Positions 26,501 through 35,216 of a stretch of 64,000 bases of DNA are shown piece by piece (position 1 is the first letter of the stretch; each line of letters opens with the position of its first letter). The position numbers and the translations under genes were made by a program. Under the pieces are notes generated by a model. The model was not told the DNA's origin and searched no databases. It worked only from the letters and a program-made list of their open reading frames with translations. This stretch comes from Guillardia theta CCMP2712 (Eukaryota; Cryptophyceae; Pyrenomonadales; Geminigeraceae): NCBI RefSeq assembly GCF_000315625.1, contig NW_005434650.1, forward strand, positions 571,069 to 635,068, written 5' to 3'.

Positions 26501-29371
26501 CGGCCTGTCAACCAGCCGCCGACCTTCAGGCCGAGAGTCCCTTCGCTCACCGTCATGGCCGGAAACGGAAGCTACTTCGAGAAGGGTTTCGCTACGCAGC
26601 TCACGGCAGGGAATGCAGCAGAAGACAAGACACAACTTGTATCGTTCAGCATCGCTGGCATACACTTAGGAAGTCAGTACTACACGCAGGACCAGCTCTT
26701 CAGCAGCTTCCTTCTCAACTCTACCGTCCTCGCGTTCACCGTCCTCCCCAACACAACGGGAACTTTCAACCTGACATTGATGATCAAGGACAACGGCGGA
26801 ACGACGGACGGAGGAGTCGACTACTCGCTCGTTGGCATGCAGCTCGTCGTCATTCCTTCTAACAAGCTCCCCAAGTTCGCTCCTCGGGCTCTGAAGGTCC
26901 CAGAGGCGAAGCTGGTCGTCCCCCAGGTCTTCACTGCCTTCTTGGTCCGAGAGATCTCCGACCTCAAGTTCAAGGCGAGGAACCTGAGCTTCTGGACCGA
27001 GAGCTCCAACAAGAACCTCTTCCTCCAGGGACCCAACATCTCCTACCCTGACGGCACCCTAAGCTTCACTCTCAACCCCTTCCACAACGGCGTTGCCAAC
27101 CTGACCATCTGGCTCTATGACTCGTCCCAGCAGCTCAACAGGAGCACCAACAAGGACTTCTTCACAGCACAGCTCACCGTCATCCCTGTCAACGACCCTC
27201 CTACCTTCAACGTCACCCCCGAGTATCGTTGCGTAGAGAACAGCGGGCCGCAGATAGTCCGGGGATTCGTCTTCGACGCTCTCCCCGGCCCTCCGGACGA
27301 GAGCTGGCAGAGCATTTTTTACAATATCAGGATCGAGAACCTCTCCCCCAACCTCTTCTCCTCCTCCCCGTACCTCGACGCCAGCGGCACCCTCTACTTC
27401 ACGAGCGCTCAGGACGCCCATGGCACAGCGACGCTCCTCATCTCCGCGTTCGATGACGGGGGGTCAGACTTCGGAGGCCTCTCCACCAACGCCTCCCTCA
27501 GCTTCGTCGCTGTCGTCCGCGTCCTCCCGCTGCCGAGGCTGCTGGGAATCACTCCAGCAGTCCTCCCGTCCAGCACAAGCATGCAGGTCACAGTTCTTGG
27601 GTTGTACTTCGGGTCCACGTACAGCAGGGGATACGCAGCGGGCGAGTATCGAAATGCGCAAGTCTTCTTCGGCAACCGATCATGCGCCAACGTGTCCATC
27701 CTGTCTGACAGCAAGATCCTGTGCGAGACGCCGCTGCTCCAGGGAGCCCAACAGCTCTCGCTGCGAGTCAACGAGCTGGGGCTGGACCGGCGAGTTTCTC
27801 TTCCCAAAAACGTCTTCTTCAACTCCTTCTACGTGGGAGGCCTCGGGGTCGGGGCGACGGGCGAGGGTTTCATGGGATACGGCTACTCGGCACTGAGCTC
27901 CGGAGGGGTTCAGTTCCACCCTGATGAGATGGCAATCGACGGTTCCATCCTGGCCCTGTACACAGAAGCACACGTCATCGTCTTCGGCGGCTCCTTCCGG
28001 TCTGTGAACTCCGTGATGGTCAACCACATCTTCATGTGGAACGGGGTCACAGTCAGGCCCTTGGGCTTCGGAGTGGACGGGGAGGTGAAGGCGATCGCCA
28101 AGTACGGCAAGAGCCTGTTGGTAGGAGGATCCTTCACCAAGGGCTACTCCACACGAGGAGCAGCGACTCACAGCGGCGGCCTGATCAGGTGGGACGGTGC
28201 GCGATGGCAGCAGGTGGAGGGAGTTCTGCAGGGGGAGATCCGGACCATTGTCACCAACGAGAGCAGCATCTTCGTCGGAGGGGAGTTCAACCAGTTCTGC
28301 TCGAGGCCCTTCAACGGCATCGCCATGTTCGACGGGACGCAGTGGCGGTCGCTCGGGGACGGGGTGTCAGGGGGGAGCGTCTCGGGTCTTGCCGTCTACG
28401 GCAGCGTCCTCGTGGTCGCTGGCAGCTTCACAAGCGCCAGCAGCCTCCCCATCGCAAAGCTCGCGCTCTGGAACGGAACTACATGGAGAGGCCTTGGGCG
28501 GGTGAGCTATTTCTCCATCCCAACTCCATCCTTGCTCCATCCCTGCTCTACCATCCTTCCCCTTCCCCCTCCTTCCTCTCCCTCTCCCTCCCCTTCCTCC
28601 CTCCNNNNNNNNNNNNNNNNNNNNNNNNNNNNNNNNNNNNNNNNNNNNNNNNNNNNNNNNNNNNNNNNNNNNNNNNNNNNNNNNNNNNNNNNNNNNNNNN
28701 NNNNACACAACACCCCCCTATCCGTAAAAAAAAACAAAAAAACTCTCCATCTCCCTCTCCCTCTCCCTCTCCCTCTCCCTCTCCCTCTCCCTCTCCCCTC
28801 TCCCTCTCCCTCTCCCTCTCCCTCTCCCTCTCCCTCTCCCTCTCCCTCTCCCTCTCCCTCTCCCTCTCCCTCGTTCCCCATCATCTTCCACTACCCTGAC
28901 GAGCTGCTGCAGGTGGAAGGAGACGTGTTCGCTCTCGTGACGTGGGGCTCCGACTTGTTCGCAGGCGGGGCGATGAAGGCAATCGACGGGTTGAGCGTCA
29001 ACGGCTTTGCCCGCCTCTCCCTCCTCCAGGACTACTCCCAGTACGCCAACCCCTGGGCTGCTGTCGGGCTTGGCATCAACGGCTACGTGACAAGCATGGT
29101 CACAGCTGACGACTGCGTGTACGCTGTTGGCGCTATCGACAGGGTCTTCTCCTCCCCAGGGCAAGGAGCAGCAGCGAGCAACGGCTTCAGAGTCTGCAGA
29201 GCTAGTGGGTGGGAGGAGTACGAGGCGTTTGTGGAGGACGAGAATCGGACAAGCTCGATCTTGTACGTGATCGCGCCTGCGGGAAGAACAGTCCATCCCT
29301 CCTCCCTCCTTCCTCTCCTCAACTATACCAACTCGACTTGGACCAACTCCACCAACTCTAGTGTCATATAA
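2540..29371 (+). CDS. Giant secreted multidomain protein (IPT/TIG-like, cadherin-like, LamG-like and propeller-like repeats)
   Basis: Three exons, 2540-18156, 18271-28501 and 28913-29371, join in frame to about 8,768 residues. The start at 2540 gives a signal peptide (MARIFVVFSCFVLSRG); an in-frame ATG at 2321 would add a charged leader without one. From about 2600 to 11600 there are twenty or so IPT/TIG-like repeats, each with a G(F/Y)GF phrase followed by Y-x-C-x-F. From about 12000 to 20000, and again at 26500-27500, are cadherin-like repeats with DNGGT-type turns ending PVN(D/Q)xPxF. About 21020-21500 reads as a LamG/concanavalin-like domain. 22300-25460 has EPTP- or lactonase-like propeller repeats (for example YLAVASSDGETG). 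27850-29200 has GGSF/LWNGTTW propeller-like repeats. N-glycosylation sequons are very frequent. No membrane segment is seen, so it is probably secreted or matrix-bound. A further short in-frame intron near 17968-18024 is possible, and the 3' end is less certain than the body. Confidence 0.82.
18157..18270 (+). other. Intron 1 of the giant gene (114 nt)
   Basis: GTGATT donor and TTTGCATTTCAG acceptor preceded by a pyrimidine-rich tract. The split codon (AG|C) restores the frame into the next 10.2-kb exon, which continues the cadherin-like repeat and reaches the PVNDEPRF motif. Confidence 0.7.
28605..28704. other. Assembly gap (100 N)
   Basis: Exactly 100 N, a conventional placeholder length, flanked on both sides by C/T-rich repeats. 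Confidence 0.98.
28744..28872. repeat. (CCCTCT)n microsatellite
   Basis: About twenty near-perfect CCCTCT/CTCCCT units beside the gap, within an intron. Confidence 0.95.
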
Positions 29372-29531
29372 GCCATTCATTAAAAGGTCACGATGTCTGC
29401 TGCGGGAACGGAGGCTTCACGATGATCGCATGGCACTTTGAGTTGCGACTGCGGGGCATTCAGCACAAAGTTTTCCCTCCATTCCCCTCCCCCTCCTTTC
29501 CCTCCTCTCCATCATCAAGTCGCTTCCTCCT
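29372..29531. other. Short convergent intergenic spacer
   Basis: About 160 bp separate the stop of the giant gene (+) from the stop of the universal-stress gene (-). It holds a C/T-rich stretch at 29470-29520 and no further gene signal. Confidence 0.5.
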
Positions 29532-31087
29532 CTACCTGCAGTAGAGGGCCGTCGAGCCCAGGTCGATCAAGGACTCGCGATTCTTCGCGCCGTGTGCAGT
29601 GTTGATGGACCCGAAGACCTGTTTCAAGGTGAGATGGAAGGAGAGCAGCTGAGCAACGAGCACCAAAAAGTCGGCCTCGAACCTCTCCGATGCTCTGATC
29701 AGATGCTCTGCTGCCGTTCCCTCCCCGTCCACCTGAGATCCATCACTCAGGCAAGGTGCAGGAGGAGGGGAGGACAGAGAGAGGAGACGAGGAGGGGGAA
29801 CTGAAACAAGCGGGTAGGGGGAGCGAAGAGAGTGCACCTGCTGAAGCCATATGACCTGTGAGGAGAGTTTCTTCTTGGTAGCCATGGCGCTTGTCTGAAT
29901 GAACTGCTGAGCTTTCTCGATGATTGCGACGTCATTGGGACCCTGGTTCTACACCTCAACTCCCCTCCCATACCCGCCAGATGTCTTCACCTTGTGCCTG
30001 CTCACCGTCACACAGACAAGCTTGTCGCCATCTCTCGCAAGGAAGATCACCTGCAACTTGTCAGGCCTCCCCCATCGCCCCTCCTCCTCCTCCTCCTCCC
30101 CCTCCCCCTCCCCCTCCTCCCACCTTCTCGAGCCCTTCGTTTGCAGCAGGGCTTCCATCCAAGCAGACCAGAAACGTGGCTCCTTCCCCCTGCTTCGGAA
30201 CTGGCCGCCAGTGTTTCACAACCACCTGGGCGAGCATCAAGAGCAGCAGCAGCAGGGAGGAAGGGACCATGGTGTGATTACACAGACGCAGCATGTAGTC
30301 AGTGACTGACCCCATCTCTCCCACCTGGACCTTCGTCAGCTCCTCCCACACACCCTTCAGCTATCACCCGCTTCCCTCCGACTCCGAACGATCCCATGAA
30401 GACGTAGTCCGCTTGGAAGCTCTTTGCGATGCAATCCAAGATGACGGCAACTACAGCAGGAGCATGCTCGCTCGTCCCAACAGACTCTGCGTATTCCAGA
30501 CTCGCAACCTGCCCGACATCAGCTCGAGCTTGCAAGGTCGTGCCCGCCACCAACCTTGACAAGCTCTTCGGAGGTCTTGTACTCGAGGGGGAACGTTTGA
30601 GACTTGAGACGTCCCGGTCCCTTCAGGTCATAGTTCCTCCTAACAGCAACAAGATCAGCAGGACATCTCGACAACAAGCACAAGCAGCACCTTGCACGGA
30701 TGAGGTTGGTTTCATACTGCTGAAGAATCCGTGGCGACTGAAGGTGTATCGGCTTCTCGAGATCCATCTGTGTTGGAACAAGAATCATGGCACGGGGACT
30801 CACGGCAAAGATGCAAGATGCAAGATCTTGATGACAAAGATCGATCATGCAAGTCAAGGAAGAGTCCTCACCATCTTGTCATACGCATGAATGACGGCGA
30901 CCTCGTTGGTCCTCCCCTCGGTGTTCTAGAGTTCCAAGAATCGTTGGATACAAGAATGAAACTGCAGCCAAGGAAGACAAACCTGGCCGTTGATGAAGTA
31001 GCACAGAGAATCGAAGGCCTTGCCACTCACAGAGCTGCCATCCACCAACACACACCACCGCAAGTCTGACTCACTTCGACCCGGCAT
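29532..31087 (-). CDS. Protein with two universal stress protein (UspA-like) domains
   Basis: Predicted small nucleotide-binding-fold protein; its role is not known. The start at 31087 reads MPGRSESDLRWCVLVDGSSV, the first strand of a Usp domain. Clear exons are 30983-31087, 30872-30925 (ending IHAYDKM), 30691-30767, 30555-30639 and one starting at 30508 that carries DYVFMGSFGVGG. Then come GEMGSVTDYMLRLCNHT, a second domain start GATFLVCLDGSPAANEGLEK, GDKLVCVTV, NDVAIIEKAQQFIQT, and an end with FEADFLVL, GSINTAHGAKNRESLIDLG and a stop at 29532. Introns are many and short (46 nt at 30509-30554); the exons between about 30450 and 29700 are approximate. A CCT-rich stretch at 30078-30120 falls in an intron. 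The family call rests on the repeated V-D-GS start and the MGS(F/Y)G end. Confidence 0.75.
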
Positions 31088-31140
31088 GATCAGCTCCTGC
31101 AAGTCGGGTGACGATGTCAGAGGCAAGACATGGAAAAGAG

Positions 31141-31210
31141 GAGGGGGGGGTGGAGAGGGAGGGAGGGAGGGAGGGAGGGAGGGAGGGAGGGAGGGGGGGA
31201 GGGAGGGAGA
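31141..31210. repeat. (GGGA)n purine-rich microsatellite
   Basis: GGGA units plus short G runs, just upstream (on the minus strand) of the universal-stress gene start. Confidence 0.9.
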
Positions 31211-31249
31211 AGAGGAAGACCACAGGGACTATTAAGTTGCCATGACGAC

Positions 31250-31787
31250 TGAGATCGCTACCTCTCCACCCTGCCTCCCCTCCCCCTACTTCGCTCTCCT
31301 AAGTTCATCATTGGTTACTCCCCTCGCCATCGCTTTCTTAACTGCCAGTCGTTACAGACCGTTGCACTTTTACAGTCAGCAATAAAATTATTGGTTGCCA
31401 AGTTCAAGGCGCGCCGGGCCCGGCGGACTCACTGTCAGTCCCGGTCCGGGAGGCCAGCCTGGCGGCTGAGGCCCGCGCCGGCGGGCGGCAGGCCCGGACC
31501 AGGGCCCGGGACATGATCGGATCCTGGTCGAGCAAGACTATCGAGCCCTTTTTTGACTCGGTGAAAGTTAAGTTACAAGTTAAAAATCAGCCTGTCCCCC
31601 CGGGCCCAAACTTAACTGATACCTTCACTTACTCAAAGTTAAGTTAAAAATCAGTACGAGGACAATACCAGTGGCCGGTTATCACCGTTGAAGGATGCCC
31701 GGCGCCGCCGGGCGCGGCCCGGCCCGCCGGCGCAGCCGGGGACTCCCGAGACTCAGTCCCCGGGGAGGCCGGCTCAACCTACTGAAT
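31250..31787. other. Intergenic region with GC-rich dispersed element
   Basis: 31405-31530 and 31675-31750 are dense in GGCCCGG/CCGGCC words. Between them lie two copies of AGTTAAGTTA followed by AAAAATCAG (31568-31588 and 31636-31653). The second runs into TCAGTACGAGGA, and the same phrase recurs at 34683-34699. No gene was recognised. Confidence 0.5.
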
Positions 31788-32138
31788 TTACACTTCGAAT
31801 TTCCTTGCATCGAAATGCACGGAATTTGCGCGCAAAGTGAAATGCGGTGCGATGCGCTGGAGCTGTTGCTCTCTCCGTTGCCCCTCAGCGCCTTCCTTGA
31901 GAGTCTTGGTGATGTCGCAGAGGAGAGGAGCAGCCATGGCAGCAAACTGAGCCATCCCTCCGCTCACAGCCATGGCCCATGCGCGCACAAGAGCAATGAT
32001 GCGCTTGACTTCCTGCTCCCAGCCATGCCCTCAGGTTGCCTCCCGCAGAACCTCATCTGCAAGAGTCCACCAGTGAGGTGTGTCCCTGTCCAGCAAGGTC
32101 ATCAGGGCTGCGAGGATAGTTTCATCCACCACATCCAT
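31788..32138 (-). CDS. Small protein of 103 residues, unknown function
   Basis: Two exons, 32052-32138 and 31788-32012, are separated by a 39-nt GT-AG intron in phase 0. The protein starts MDVVDETILAALMTLLDRDT and after the splice reads EVKRIIALVRAWAMAVSGGM, a likely amphipathic helical stretch, then becomes basic. Codon use in the second exon is G/C-ending, like nearby genes. I do not recognise a family. The last third overlaps the edge of a GC-rich element, so the true end could differ. It is divergent from the gene that starts after 32236. Confidence 0.45.
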
Positions 32139-32235
32139 ACCAATTCAAGAATCATTATCTCGCATTGGAAGGTAAGCCTGTGATATCTTGATGCATTCCT
32201 AGTGCTTCATGTGCTGATAGCTCTGCCCTGCCCAG

Positions 32236-33023
32236 AAAGCAATCAAAGGAACTACGTATGAGGACACTTTCAGGAGCCAGATGCAGCACCTGCAGTCGAT
32301 GAAAGCTGGCGAAAGCAAGATCTTGTTCTTGGCTTTCCTGCACGTCAGCTTCATAGAAGGCTTCATAGACATGAAGTATGACTACCGCAACCATGATGAG
32401 TCTTTGAGCGGAATCACCGCATTTTGTGCAATTTCGAACCCGCGTTTCAGGTTCTTCAACAGGTTATGGCGATCCTTCCCTCGTCTCCTTCCATAATCCT
32501 CAACATCGACATCTGACATTTTCCAACCAGGCTTCTCTCCCTGAAGAACGGTTCATGGCCTGCTTTCACGGGGCCCGTTTTCGACTCGTTTCTCGAGCTC
32601 CCTGAGAGAGAGCAGCTCGCTCTGTGCAAGATGCTGGTTACGGTCAATGTGGGACCATACGGAGGCGACTGGCTGCGAGCTTTCAACGAGCAGACGGTCT
32701 TTATCTTCTGTGAATGAGCAGGATTGGCCTGAAGGCTGTGATGATGACTCCGAGGGCTCATCAGGAGGACAGGGTAGGAGAGAAGGTGTTGTTTTGATCT
32801 CCTCGGAGGCCACTCGCAGAATCAATGTGCCTTCGGATTTTCTTGAAAAGGGGGAGGGGGAGGGGGGGGGTCAACGCTTCATATTGAATCGTTGAATCAT
32901 CGGGCGTTTTGGCTTCATCAAGACAGATTCCACAAGAAGTTTCGAGAAGCAATACCACATTGTGACAAGATTGTTCCAAAAATTTCATTGGAATCGGCTC
33001 TATTTGTGATGAACCGAGGGTAG
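32236..33023 (+). CDS. Protein of unknown function, multi-exon
   Basis: Read exons: 32236-32462, 32531-32696, one starting at about 32808, and a last exon ending at stop 33023. The first carries SKILFLAFLHVSFIEGFIDM, the second FTGPVFDSFLELPEREQLAL and GPYGGDWLRAFNEQT, and the last DRFHKKFREAIPHCDKIVPK. Junctions keep frame: AAC AG|G at the first, phase 0 at the second, phase 1 across a 53-nt intron at the last. The first in-frame Met is at 32281, but the residues before it (KGTTYEDTF) also look coding; an upstream exon ending at 32171 before a strong GTAAGC donor would fit. No family recognised. The 3' end runs into the convergent gene. Confidence 0.5.
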
Positions 33024-34207
33024 AAGCTTTTTCATCTCAGACATGGCCTGGGGATCAGAAGCGAGCTTTGAGCATGCCTGTGATTATCAGTTAGATTATT
33101 TACATCTTTATGATACAAAACTTCACCTTTTCATTGCCATTCGCACAATCGACAATCGTTGAGGACTTCCCACGGAGAGAGCCATGAGCAAACTCGCCAT
33201 CTGTTCAAAGTCACTCCCAAAAGCACAACCCCAATGCAATTCAATACCCTTTGATGCTTCCAAACCCAGTTGCTTCAGACACGTCGTGATCGCAGCCAGG
33301 GAATGGAGGTCGTATGGTACACTCTGACAGTGTAAAGTCAGAGGGGTTCCAAACTGTTTCTGATTGCAGAAAGATTTGATACCTGCCAGCTCTTGCCGAA
33401 AAACTGTTTCAACTGGGTCCTTGACACAGATCGGATCACTGAATCAGAGTTGCAGAAGTCACTTCGCGTGAACATGTCATGCTCCCTCGCATATCTCCTG
33501 AGCTTCGAGAATTCCCATTGCTTGTACTCTTTTTTGTAGTCAGGGATGGGAAGAGAAAAATCTCTGCTCAGCTGCTGTTCTCGAGCGTGATGCGCATGAA
33601 CAGCATCGACCATCGTGGTCTTGGCTCTTGCTTTCTCTACTGTGGGAGGCTTGAAATGCTGTTCAAGTCTGGTTGTGATCGCCTTTTTGTGTTCTGCATG
33701 ACTCCGTCTGGCCTTGCCAACACTAGTAGCATGCTCAATCTGAATTTTCTTCGTTTCTTTGGTGGCCGTTCGTTGCAGTGACTTTTTCAACTCTGCTTTC
33801 TGCTTTGCTGCAATCCACTTTCTGATCTTAACCATGGCCTGCTTTCTCAAAATCATCTGTGCCAAAGACTTGGCATGCAGCACGAGTTCGTTGGCTTGCT
33901 GATCTTCCTCCTGAGCTCTGTTTAGAAGAGACTGACTTTCCAACTCCTTGAACTTCTCAGCTGCCCGCACCTTGCGACTCGCCGAGTGGGATTGCACTCC
34001 TTCCTCTGAATTGAGTTCACCCATTCCCCCAAGAGCTTGGAAGAAGGTTGCTTGTTCTTGCTGGTCAGAGGGATCATTGTTGCCAGCCTGAGAGGATAGC
34101 AATGCTTCTCGCTGGCCTTCAGTCTTCATGTTTGAGGTAAGACCCACCATGAGGAGAAGGAGCAAGGCAACAGTTGCTGCCAGCATGCTGCTGGTTGAGA
34201 TTCGCAT
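33000..34207 (-). CDS. Secreted or signal-anchored coiled-coil protein, unknown function
   Basis: The first exon (33383-34207) codes for 275 residues. It begins with a hydrophobic segment (MLAATVALLLLLMVGL) that can act as signal peptide or anchor, then a Gln/Ser-rich stretch and a long Lys/Glu/Ala-rich helical, probably coiled-coil, part. A second exon (33127-33323) is supported by a GTATCA donor, a CTGTCAG acceptor and a clean reading, VPYDLHSLAAITTCLKQLGL. The last exon begins at 33077. One frame gives KLASDPQAMSEMKKLLPSVH and a stop at 33000; strict splice phase gives a different, shorter tail ending near 33030. That point is unresolved. No family recognised. Confidence 0.6.
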
Positions 34208-35216
34208 CGTGTTGTCTAGAAGGCTGTTCCTCCTATGTTCCGTAGCTCTGACACTGAATTCTCTCTCTCCCTCCTACTCTCCTCTCTTTCTCTCTCTCCT
34301 CTCTTTCTCTCTCCTCTCTTCAATGAAAGCTGACCAGCAATGCCATCGTTTTTCGTGCCCCTTCACCTCCAAACCTGGCCCTCGTCTCCACCACAACCCC
34401 GGGGCCCGTTCGGGCCGGATGGCCCGGCCCCGACACTCAGTGACTGCTGAGCTCAGCTCTTGAATGATTCACTGAGTCATGCTGCAGGGATGGATCGGAC
34501 CGGACCGGGTACCAGAGGTTGAGTTAAAATGTGGTACATCACCGCGGCACGGTGCCCCGACCCCTGAGGCCCCCCTATGCCATTTCCTATCGGCCTGCAT
34601 TGTACCCGGCCATACTACGGTCGGCATCTAGTACCCAGGCTGGCATGCCTTACGGTGACCAATTTACTCAAATTAGTAAGTCAAAAATCAGTACGAGGAT
34701 CGGACAATCGCTCGGGCCGTGACTTTAGCAAACCGAACGGTACGGTAGTAACGAGGGACCCCTCAAGGCAGAGGCTCGTCAGGGGAGGGGGAGGGATGGG
34801 GTACAGGTGTAGTATTGAGGGACGTGAGAGACCGGGGGAAAAAGAACCAGGTACCCCCCCTTAGAAGACATATACCTTATCATTTCCACCCCTGTTTCTG
34901 GCAGGAGATGTAACTAAGGGTAGGGGTACTTGATAGGGCTCTCCCGATAGGAAGAGGGTGGGGGTACGAATGTTTATGTTTCCCCGACAACGGGAGGGGA
35001 TCCATCGAGTTCTCCTGCTCCTCCTGCTCCTCCTGGCTTCCCATCTTGCTCCTCCAGCTTCGACGACTACTTCACTTAGCTCGTAGCAAGTTCTCCTGCT
35101 CGGCCTTCCATTGCGTACGTTGGTTAAAAGATTCTTCATTTTGCGAGAGCAATCCTACCTAGAAAGTATTCTTGAAAGCGATTGCACGGTCCCTTTCAGA
35201 ATCAGGCCAATCATCG
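34208..35216. other. Intergenic region: CT-rich tract, GC-rich island and G-run segment
   Basis: 34257-34320 is a CTCTCTTT-type tract directly upstream of the minus-strand gene. 34395-34570 is GC-rich, with ACTCAGTGACT and TGATTCACTGAGTCA. 34683-34699 carries the phrase shared with 31646-31662. 34770-34960 has G runs such as GGGTAGGGG. No gene recognised. Confidence 0.5.

Larger units (their letters stand above)
28502..28912 (+). other. Intron 2 of the giant gene, with assembly gap and (CCCTCT)n
   Basis: Donor GTGAGC after codon CGG, acceptor CTGCTGCAG before GTGGAAGG, phase 0. It contains C/T-rich repeats, 100 N (28605-28704) and a (CCCTCT)n array. Removing it joins GTTWRGLGR to VEGDVFALVTWG inside one propeller-like repeat, which supports the splice. 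The true length is unknown because of the gap. Confidence 0.8.

Noticed and set aside
28505-28890. Ser/Pro/Leu or Gly/Arg/Glu repeat proteins across the gap
   Set aside because: These frames are translations of the CCCTCT microsatellite and N run; splicing removes them and restores a propeller repeat.
31682-32183. Plus-strand 162-residue frame as a gene
   Set aside because: It begins in a GC-rich element. The minus strand over the same bases shows a better protein with a clean 39-nt intron. Only its 3' end, before a GTAAGC donor, might be a real exon.
32697-32721. 25-nt intron in the unknown plus-strand gene
   Set aside because: Too short to splice. Extending the intron to an acceptor near 32807 gives a frame-consistent exon instead.
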